Of a DNA stretch of 64,000 nucleotides, positions 57,888 to 64,000 are shown in pieces; the stretch's first letter is position 1, and each line of letters starts with the position of its first letter. A program made the position numbers and the translations under genes. Under the pieces are notes generated by a model. It did not search any database. It saw only the letters and a list, made by a program, of their open reading frames with translations, and was not told the DNA's origin. This DNA comes from Chryseobacterium sp. ON_d1 (GTDB lineage: Bacteria > Bacteroidota > Bacteroidia > Flavobacteriales > Weeksellaceae), in NCBI RefSeq assembly GCF_006829085.1, contig NZ_BJTC01000004.1, forward strand, positions 248,001 to 312,000, read 5' to 3'.

Positions 57888-59801
57888 TTAGTCTACGTCT
57901 TTATTTAAAAATCTGTTTTCTCTGATCTGCATAGATCCATTGTTATCAGACAGGTATGTATTGATGTTCTGGTCTGATGCATTGTTTCCGTCGATCGAAA
58001 TATTTTTTCTTTTGAAAGCCGGAATAGATTCAAATTCACTTGTGCTGTCAAAGCTCTGATAGCGTGAGTTGAATTCTTTTAATTTATTTCTTCTTTCAAT
58101 CACTCTGTCCTGATCAATTGTTTTATTCACGAAAGTGAATTCTGATTCTTCAGTTTTCGGAGTTTCAATTTCTGTTTTGTTTTCAGAAGCTGATCTTATT
58201 TCAGCCTTTGGTTCTTCCTGTTTCTGATAGAATGTTTCTATTTTTTGAGCGGGTTCAGCTATGGCAGCGTTTGTTGGGGTATTAAATTCTGCCTTTGGCT
58301 GTCCAAAATCGGTATTGGGTTCGTTTCTTGTAGGCTCGTTGACAAAGAAGCTGAATTCAACAGGTTTTTCCTCTGAAAAAGAGCTTGTAAGCGGAGTTCC
58401 GGATTGTGGCTCATCTTTCTTGTTTTCAAAATCAAATGAGAAAGACTGGATCTCAAGATCGTTAGGATCGTCATGCTCTTCATCAATAGAGAATAAGCTG
58501 TATTCTTCTTCTGCACCTTCTTCATTTCTCCAGTTCTGTTCAGGAGTATTCACCGTATCTTCCTCTTTATCAAAGAATTTTATTTCAGTTCTGGGCTGTT
58601 CTTCTTCAATAATCATTTTTTTTTCAGTAGACTTCACATTGAATGAGATGTCGTGGTCTTCATCATCCAGCCTGAAAAGATTTTTCCCACCAAAATCATG
58701 CGTGGTTTCAGGAGCAGATTCTCTTTCTTCTCTTGTTTTGAAAGGAGAATTTTTGGGAGCTTCAAAACTGTCGTTAAGACTGATTCTGATTTTCTCTGTA
58801 GGTCCTGCAAACTTCTTATTATCGTTGGAGAATCCTGTTGCAATAACAAGAACGCTTACTGCATCTCCTAATTCTTCATCAGCACCCACCCCGAAAATGA
58901 TATCCGCTGTATTTCCAGCTTCTTTCTGGATGTGGTCCATGATCACCCCGATTTCGTCCATGGTTACTTCTTCTGCACCACTTCTGATCAATAACAGTAC
59001 GTTTTTCGCTCCTGTAATCTTGTTATCGTTCAATAATGGAGAATCTAAAGCCTTTCTTACCGCTTCTTCCGCCTTATTTTCACCCGAAGCAATACCTGTT
59101 GACATCAGCGCAGTACCGGAGTTCTGAAGTACAGATTTAGCATCTCTAAAGTCAATGTTTACATCAAAGTAACCGGTAATAACCTCTGCCATTCCTTTGG
59201 CAGCATTGGTTAAAACTTCATCGGCTTTTGAGAATCCCTGTTTGAATCCAAGGTTCCCGAACTGCTGTCTTAGTTTATCATTATTGATGACAATAAGTGA
59301 GTCAACATTATTTCTTAATTTATCAAGACCGTTTTCTGCCTGTTCCAGCCTTCTTTTCCCTTCAAAGCTGAAAGGAACGGTAACAATACCTACCGTCAGG
59401 ATTCCCATGTCTTTTGCGACTTTAGCAATGACAGGTGCAGCTCCGGTACCGGTACCACCACCCATTCCGGCAGTGATGAACACCATTTTGGTGTTTTGTC
59501 CCATAGCCGCTTTGATATCTTCAATACTTTCGATGGCAGATTTTTCTCCCACTTCAGGATCGGCACCAGCTCCAAGCCCTTCTGTGATAGAAGTTCCCAA
59601 CTGAACTTTATTGGCTACCGGGTTGTTATCTAAAGTCTGGGCATCTGTATTACAGATCACGAAATCAACCCCGTGAATCCCTTTTTCGTACATGTGTTTC
59701 AGGGCATTGTTTCCACCGCCTCCTACACCGATTACTTTTATAATGGATGAATTTCCTTTTGGTAAATCAAATGAAAATCCTTGTGTACCTAAATTTTCCA
59801 T
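57888..59801 (-). CDS. ftsZ: Cell division protein FtsZ, long C-terminal tail
   Basis: 637 aa. Tubulin-like GTPase: GGGGNNAL (27-34), signature GGGTGTG (114-120) and the T7 loop region NVDFRDAKSVL. The GTPase core ends near residue 330; about 270 residues of acidic, poorly conserved linker follow, then a final block (NTYLSDNNGSMQIRENRFLN) that is the likely FtsA/partner-binding tail. FtsZ forms the division ring. It follows ftsA by 92 bp with an AT-rich palindrome between. Confidence 0.97.
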   Translation of the reverse strand: MENLGTQGFSFDLPKGNSSIIKVIGVGGGGNNALKHMYEKGIHGVDFVICNTDAQTLDNNPVANKVQLGTSITEGLGAGADPEVGEKSAIESIEDIKAAMGQNTKMVFITAGMGGGTGTGAAPVIAKVAKDMGILTVGIVTVPFSFEGKRRLEQAENGLDKLRNNVDSLIVINNDKLRQQFGNLGFKQGFSKADEVLTNAAKGMAEVITGYFDVNIDFRDAKSVLQNSGTALMSTGIASGENKAEEAVRKALDSPLLNDNKITGAKNVLLLIRSGAEEVTMDEIGVIMDHIQKEAGNTADIIFGVGADEELGDAVSVLVIATGFSNDNKKFAGPTEKIRISLNDSFEAPKNSPFKTREERESAPETTHDFGGKNLFRLDDEDHDISFNVKSTEKKMIIEEEQPRTEIKFFDKEEDTVNTPEQNWRNEEGAEEEYSLFSIDEEHDDPNDLEIQSFSFDFENKKDEPQSGTPLTSSFSEEKPVEFSFFVNEPTRNEPNTDFGQPKAEFNTPTNAAIAEPAQKIETFYQKQEEPKAEIRSASENKTEIETPKTEESEFTFVNKTIDQDRVIERRNKLKEFNSRYQSFDSTSEFESIPAFKRKNISIDGNNASDQNINTYLSDNNGSMQIRENRFLNKDVD

Positions 59802-59813
59802 AACTATACTTTT

Positions 59814-59892
59814 TATAATTATAATTGATCATTGATTGATGATAATTGATAAGGAAAAGATCGTTTATCGCTTATCATTCATCATTTATAAT
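59814..59892. repeat. AT-rich imperfect palindrome between ftsA and ftsZ
   Basis: TTATAATTGATCATTGATTG on one side pairs loosely with CATTCATCATTTATAATTTA on the other, around a central CGTTTATCGC region. About 80 bp with no ORF. Confidence 0.45.
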
Positions 59893-61278
59893 TTACTCTA
59901 CTTCTTCAAAGAATTTTTTTACTTTTTCCATCAGCGACTGGCCGAAGGTCAATTTCGCTTTTCTGTTTTCCAGTTTCTCCTTTTCAAAAGACTGTTGCTC
60001 TTGAACGGGCGCAGCCTGCTGAACAGTTTGAACAGTTTCTGTCTGTGCTGCAGTAACTTCCGGTTTTGGCTGTTCAGTGACAACTTCTGCTATTTCATCA
60101 ATATTCTGCTTTTTGTCCCTGATCTTTAAACTTTCCATCAGTAATCCGATAGATGTAGCAAATTCAGGGCCTTTCAGATACTGATTTTTATCGTTGGCAA
60201 TATATTCATTCGCAAAACCGATTCTGCTGTCAAAACCTGTGGTATAATTGGCCAGCTGGCGAAGATGCTTTAAGTTTGAACCCCCACCGGTAAGAACGAT
60301 TCCGGCAATCAGTTTTTTCTTTTGTTCAAAAGCTCCGTAAGCCTTCAGCTCTGTATTTACCATTTCCAGAACTTCTTCTACTCTTGCATTGATGATCTGT
60401 GCCAGCGTTTTTAAAGAAATTTCTTTGTCTGGTCTTCCGTGAAGCCCGGGAATGGTTACAAAAGTACTGTCTTTTTCCAATTCGGGAACAGCCGAACCAA
60501 ACTTTACTTTCAGTTGTTCTGCATGTTTCTCTATGATAGAACAGCCTTCTTTGATATCTTCGGTAATAATTCCGCCTCCGTATGGAATCACGCAGGTATG
60601 ACGGATGATATTATCTTTAAAGATGGCAATGTCGGTTGTACCACCACCAATGTCAACGATGGCTACCCCAGCTTCTTTCTCTTCTTTGGTAAGGACAGCT
60701 TCTGAAGACGCCAATGGCTCTAAAGTAAGGGCTTCCATTTCCAGGCCGGCCTCACGGACACATCTTGCAATGTTTCTGATACTGCCCATTTGGCCTACTA
60801 CAACATGGAAGTTTGCTTCTAATCGTTTTCCATGCATTCCGACAGGTTCCTGAATTTCCCCCTCGGAATCCACTTTATATTCTTGAGGAAGTACGTGGAT
60901 AATTTCTTCTCCAGGAAGCATGACCAGTTTTTTTACCTGATCTTTTAATGCTTCAATGTCATCGTCTGTAATAAATTTGTCAGGATGTTCACGCATAATA
61001 TAATCGGAGTGCTGCAGAGAACGGATGTGTTTTCCTGCAATACCTACCGTAACTTTGCGGATAGGAACTCCGGCGCTGGATTGTGCTTCGGATACTGCAG
61101 CCTTGATTGAATTAATGGTCTGTGAAATATTATTCACAATCCCTTTATGAACACCAAGACTTTTAGCTTTTCCTACACCGAGAACTTCTATTTTCCCGTG
61201 TGCATTCCTTCTTCCGACAATCGCGACTATCTTTGTTGTCCCGATGTCCAGACCTACTGAATACTCTTGATTTTCCAT
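59893..61278 (-). CDS. ftsA: Cell division protein FtsA
   Basis: 461 aa, actin-like ATPase. Phosphate loop YSVGLDIGTTKIVAIVGRR (6-24), VDIGGGTTDIA (about 208), VLTGGGSNLKHL (about 330). A hydrophilic Gln/Pro-rich stretch (about 400-440) precedes the basic C-terminal helix (SLMEKVKKFFEEVE), which fits the membrane-binding amphipathic helix that tethers FtsZ. Follows ftsQ by 85 bp. Confidence 0.97.
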   Translation of the reverse strand: MENQEYSVGLDIGTTKIVAIVGRRNAHGKIEVLGVGKAKSLGVHKGIVNNISQTINSIKAAVSEAQSSAGVPIRKVTVGIAGKHIRSLQHSDYIMREHPDKFITDDDIEALKDQVKKLVMLPGEEIIHVLPQEYKVDSEGEIQEPVGMHGKRLEANFHVVVGQMGSIRNIARCVREAGLEMEALTLEPLASSEAVLTKEEKEAGVAIVDIGGGTTDIAIFKDNIIRHTCVIPYGGGIITEDIKEGCSIIEKHAEQLKVKFGSAVPELEKDSTFVTIPGLHGRPDKEISLKTLAQIINARVEEVLEMVNTELKAYGAFEQKKKLIAGIVLTGGGSNLKHLRQLANYTTGFDSRIGFANEYIANDKNQYLKGPEFATSIGLLMESLKIRDKKQNIDEIAEVVTEQPKPEVTAAQTETVQTVQQAAPVQEQQSFEKEKLENRKAKLTFGQSLMEKVKKFFEEVE

Positions 61279-61363
61279 TTTATATCGATTTGATTTTTTC
61301 TACTTTTTTCCTTTTTCACTATAAGGATGATCTCTTATTTGTGCATTAAATGCCCTGAAGGGC

Positions 61364-62329
61364 CTATTCTATTTTTACTTTTGCCTTAGGCTTGGACTGT
61401 GCCTTGACGGGTGGCTTTTTCTCGGCTTTTTTCGTTTCTTTTGTATGTGTTTTCGTTTTTGTACTTTCTTTAGGCTTTACCGTGGTGGAGGCCTTTTTCG
61501 CTTCCGTTGTCTGGGGCTTACTATCCGTCTTTTTAGCTGCTGCTGTAGAAGGAGCTTTGGCCAGTTCCATTTTTCCTGCCTTTAAAATACTGTCATTTTC
61601 TTTAAAATAAGGGTTTAAAGTAGTGACAATCTGATTTTGATATTTCACAGAAACCATACTGTATTTCTGCGGATCCTGGTATACCAGGTATTTCTCAACA
61701 AAGGTTTTAAATCCTTTTACTTTAAAGTCGATATTATCAAGATCTCCTATTTCTACTCTATAGTTTCCTTCGCTTGTAAGCAGGCTATAACTGTCTTTAT
61801 TTTTTGAGATTCCAATAAAATATTTTTTACTGAAATCATCTTTGTCAATCTTTTCTACCAGTTCTGCCAGTTTTTCATATTCATCCGGCTGTACATTTCC
61901 GGTTACCAGCATACATGGGTGTGAATAGGTTCTTGAAATCGGGAATTCAATCCCCTTTTCATCTACATAAAAGTCTCTTCCGTCTTTATTCAGCCTGAAG
62001 ACAGGTACTCTTTGCTTGATATCCAGATTCAGTTTTCCATTCAGATTCAGATAGACATTGGCGCTATCCACTGCCGGAAGAGAATTGATCTTTTTTTCTA
62101 AAGAAGGAATATTTAGATCTCCTACTTTTCCTGAAGGGTTTTCTTTTTTTACAATCTCCCTGATATCTTTTTCATCCACAAAATACACCGGAGTTTTCTC
62201 GCTCATTTTTACAGAAATCTTATTGTCCGTAATCTCCTCACGGCTGAATCTTCTCAATGAGAAGCTCAGTAAAAATCCTAAGATGATTACAGTGACAACA
62301 ATTTTTAATATTCTGTATTTATTTTTCAT
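61364..62329 (-). CDS. ftsQ: FtsQ-like cell division protein
   Basis: 321 aa. One N-terminal transmembrane helix (about 7-26, ILKIVVTVIILGFLLSFSL), then a POTRA/FtsQ periplasmic domain (about 45-240; TPVYFVDEKDIREIV, SLPAVDSANVYLNLNGKLN, DKDDFSKKYFIGIS). The last 70 residues are low-complexity Lys/Thr/Ala/Pro (KAPSTAAAKKTDSKPQTTEA and so on), unlike the short tail of E. coli FtsQ. It should connect the divisome to FtsA and FtsZ encoded downstream. Confidence 0.88.
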   Translation of the reverse strand: MKNKYRILKIVVTVIILGFLLSFSLRRFSREEITDNKISVKMSEKTPVYFVDEKDIREIVKKENPSGKVGDLNIPSLEKKINSLPAVDSANVYLNLNGKLNLDIKQRVPVFRLNKDGRDFYVDEKGIEFPISRTYSHPCMLVTGNVQPDEYEKLAELVEKIDKDDFSKKYFIGISKNKDSYSLLTSEGNYRVEIGDLDNIDFKVKGFKTFVEKYLVYQDPQKYSMVSVKYQNQIVTTLNPYFKENDSILKAGKMELAKAPSTAAAKKTDSKPQTTEAKKASTTVKPKESTKTKTHTKETKKAEKKPPVKAQSKPKAKVKIE

Positions 62330-62345
62330 ACATTTTTTGTATTCA

Positions 62346-62385
62346 TGTATTTATGTAAAATGTATTCATGAATACGTAAATACAT
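62346..62385. repeat. AT-rich palindrome between GxxExxY gene and ftsQ
   Basis: Outer 9-bp arms ATGTATTTA / TAAATACAT around GTATTCATGAATAC, itself a perfect 14-bp palindrome (62362-62375). Confidence 0.6.
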
Positions 62386-62394
62386 TATTACTTT

Positions 62395-62772
62395 TTACAA
62401 TTTATTTACAACTCGTTTTACTCCATTTTTGAATAGCATTGAATGGAAATTCAAAATCATTCCGAGTTTTATGTTGGTTATTCTTAAATAATTTAAAAGC
62501 TGAAAAAAATGATAATCATTAATCTCCTGAACTGCTTTTATTTCAATTATTAATTTGTTTTCAACTAATAAATCTACTCTGAACGCTTTAGATATCTTTA
62601 ACTCTTCATATTCAATGTCAATGTTTTTTTGACTTTCTACATTCAATCCTCTATTTTTTAGTTCATAAACTAAGCACTCTTCATATACATTTTCATAAAG
62701 TCCAATTCCAAGCGTACGATGTATTTTCATTCCAGCACTGAAAACAATCTCTGAAATTTCATTTTCTATCAT
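62395..62772 (-). CDS. GxxExxY protein (PD-(D/E)XK nuclease-like)
   Basis: 125 aa. The name-giving motif is G24-L-Y-E27-N-V-Y30. A PD-(D/E)XK-type core can be read in FRVDLLVENKLIIEIKAV: Asp67, then Glu77-x-Lys79, with a downstream QLLNYL helix as in this Pfam clan (PDDEXK_3). Activity has not been shown to my knowledge. It lies between murC and ftsQ, where other Bacteroidetes usually have only cell-wall and division genes, and sits next to a large dispersed palindrome (62793-62945) and another hairpin, which suggests acquisition as a mobile or repeat-associated unit. Confidence 0.88.
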   Translation of the reverse strand: MIENEISEIVFSAGMKIHRTLGIGLYENVYEECLVYELKNRGLNVESQKNIDIEYEELKISKAFRVDLLVENKLIIEIKAVQEINDYHFFQLLNYLRITNIKLGMILNFHSMLFKNGVKRVVNKL

Positions 62773-62792
62773 ACATTTTGTGTTTTTCTTTT

Positions 62793-62945
62793 AACGCTAC
62801 GATCGCAAAGCAACCTTTTTATTTTTCCGTTCGCGAGGGCGTTTCACTCAGCGAGGGCTATAACTTATATAATTTGTTTTCTCATTTTTGCTGAGTAAAA
62901 CGCCTTTGCGAACGATGTTACATTTTTCTTCGCGAGCATAGCGTT
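62793..62945. repeat. Large imperfect palindrome, TTCGCAAAGGCGTT family, copy 2
   Basis: Outer arms AACGCTA / TAGCGTT; then TCGCAAAG / TCGCGAAG-like blocks; inner GTTCGCGAGGGCGTTTC pairs with AACGCCTTTGCGAAC, followed by ACTCAGC / GCTGAGT. The same core as copy 1 (16050-16278). Fills the gap between the GxxExxY gene and murC. Confidence 0.8.
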
Positions 62946-62950
62946 TATAC

Positions 62951-64000
62951 TCAAATTTTCTCAATCCATTCACAGATAGGATCATACAGGGTATCTATAT
63001 TTCCTGCACCTACGGTGAGAAGGATATCAAAATCTTTTTCTTTTATTTTTTCAAAAGCATCAGATAAAGTCGATACCTCTTTTTTATCTAATGTCACTTT
63101 TTCCAGCAGCCAGTTTGAAGTAATTCCCTCAAAATTCTCCTGAAGCTCTCTCGCAGGATAAATATCAAGCAGAATAAGTTCATCGGCTTTGCTTAAGCTT
63201 TCCGCAAATCCGTCTGCGAAATCTCTTGTTCTGCTGAAAAGGTGGGGCTGGAAGGCTACCAGAAGTTTTTTATCAGGATAAAATGTTCTGATTGAGCTCA
63301 TTACAGCATTGATTTCTGTAGGATGGTGAGCGTAATCGTCAATATAAATTTTACCGTTTTGATAAATATGTTTGGTATATCTTCTTTTAATTCCTTTAAA
63401 ATTGGCAATTGCTTTTTTCAGCGTATCAAAATCTGCGCCTAAATTATGCAGAATAGCCAGTGCTGCAGTAGCATTTTCCACATTATGAATGCCAGGAATT
63501 TCCCAGACAAAATCCTTTATCGTTTCTGTTGGGGTATGGAAATCAAAATAAATTTTATCATGATCCATACGCAGATTGTCTGAATAATAATCTGCAGGCT
63601 CATTAACGGCATAAGTCTGATGTCCTCTGCCGATTTCCAGTCCCTTTCTTATAAAAAGCTGTTTGTCTTCAGGCACTAATGCTGCAAACTGTCTGAATCC
63701 TTCTTCAATATGGCTCTTATCTCCATAGATATCAAGGTGATCCGCATCTGTAGATGTCACGACTGCCCAGTCCGGAGAAAGGTTCAGGAAGCTTCTGTCA
63801 TATTCATCTGCTTCTACTACAGAATAGGTAGAACCATTGTACAGGAAGTTGGATTTAAAGTTTTCAGAAATCCCTCCCAGAAAACATGAGAAAGGAAGAT
63901 CTGCTTCTTTGCACAAATGGGCAACAAGGGTAGACGTGGTGGTCTTTCCGTGAGTGCCAGCTATGGCGATGCAGTCTGTATTTTCTGTAATTAATCCTAA
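62951..64000 (-). CDS. murC: UDP-N-acetylmuramate-alanine ligase MurC, N-terminus beyond the window
   Basis: 349 residues are visible; the gene enters from the right edge. Reading from the edge, GTHGKTTT is the ATP loop of Mur ligases; then TSTDADHLDIYG, YIDDYAHHPTE (MurC landmark), FQPHLFSRTRDF and DIYPARE. MurC adds L-Ala to UDP-MurNAc in peptidoglycan synthesis. It should precede ftsQ-ftsA-ftsZ in the dcw operon; here a repeat and the GxxExxY gene intervene. No frameshift in the visible part. Confidence 0.96.
   Translation of the reverse strand, partial: LGLITENTDCIAIAGTHGKTTTSTLVAHLCKEADLPFSCFLGGISENFKSNFLYNGSTYSVVEADEYDRSFLNLSPDWAVVTSTDADHLDIYGDKSHIEEGFRQFAALVPEDKQLFIRKGLEIGRGHQTYAVNEPADYYSDNLRMDHDKIYFDFHTPTETIKDFVWEIPGIHNVENATAALAILHNLGADFDTLKKAIANFKGIKRRYTKHIYQNGKIYIDDYAHHPTEINAVMSSIRTFYPDKKLLVAFQPHLFSRTRDFADGFAESLSKADELILLDIYPARELQENFEGITSNWLLEKVTLDKKEVSTLSDAFEKIKEKDFDILLTVGAGNIDTLYDPICEWIEKI

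Noticed and set aside
58261..59127. A 288-residue open frame antisense to ftsZ
   Set aside because: It is Ser/Phe-rich, mirrors the acidic FtsZ linker codons, and has no family features or promoter; a shadow of ftsZ.

Overview
The window looks like a Flavobacteriia chromosome, most likely Chryseobacterium or a close relative. The DNA is AT-rich. There are two T9SS type A sorting domains, a GLPGLI protein, SusC/TonB-type receptors with carboxypeptidase-regulatory N-termini, lipoboxes followed by acidic or charged residues, DUF4421 and DUF5690 proteins, and flavobacterial promoters (TTTG, 19 bp, TAnnTTTG). No phage, IS, rRNA or CRISPR is visible.

Layout. 1-1815: a partial DUF6794-like gene, kptA (RNA 2'-phosphotransferase) and a PPP-family phosphatase, tightly coupled. 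1959-10310: secreted M14 peptidase, T9SS cargo protein, JmjC/cupin protein, TonB-type outer-membrane protein, DinB protein, GLPGLI protein. 10391-12883: feoA-feoB plus a Cys-rich FeoB companion behind a 25-bp palindrome. 12949-21829: DUF4421, glmM, Crp/Fnr regulator, NADPH oxidoreductase, TPR protein, lipoprotein, EamA transporter, aat, DUF3127. 21928-22654: two tandem tRNA arrays (Leu-Gly-Leu), the second with a decayed Gly copy.

24257-33195 is a likely membrane-stress operon: Tir-chaperone-like protein, PspA, YqiJ-like membrane protein, a possible 20-aa peptide, flotillin and a 1601-aa DUF3686 AAA ATPase, with a divergent XRE regulator. 33429-35754: a MocR regulator with a small unknown protein and a GNAT enzyme. 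35828-45230 is a probable phosphonate-scavenging locus: XRE-cupin regulator, TonB receptor, DUF5690 MFS carrier, TIGR03364 FAD oxidoreductase, PhnX-like HAD hydrolase and a secreted alkaline-phosphatase-superfamily enzyme with LamG and T9SS domains. 45396-49098: two-component system, unknown protein, DUF1275 protein. 49414-54799: mutL, rhomboid protease, tandem EEP phosphatases, two small lipoproteins. 54870-57796: GH3 protein, bacilliredoxin, an orphan small transcript candidate, YqeY protein. 57888-64000: end of the division and cell-wall (dcw) cluster (murC, ftsQ, ftsA, ftsZ), interrupted by a GxxExxY PD-(D/E)XK protein and a large palindromic repeat.

At least seven families of dispersed or local palindromic repeats sit in the intergenic spaces; two families occur twice in the window. 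All functional statements rest on motifs and family resemblance read by eye; no database search was run.
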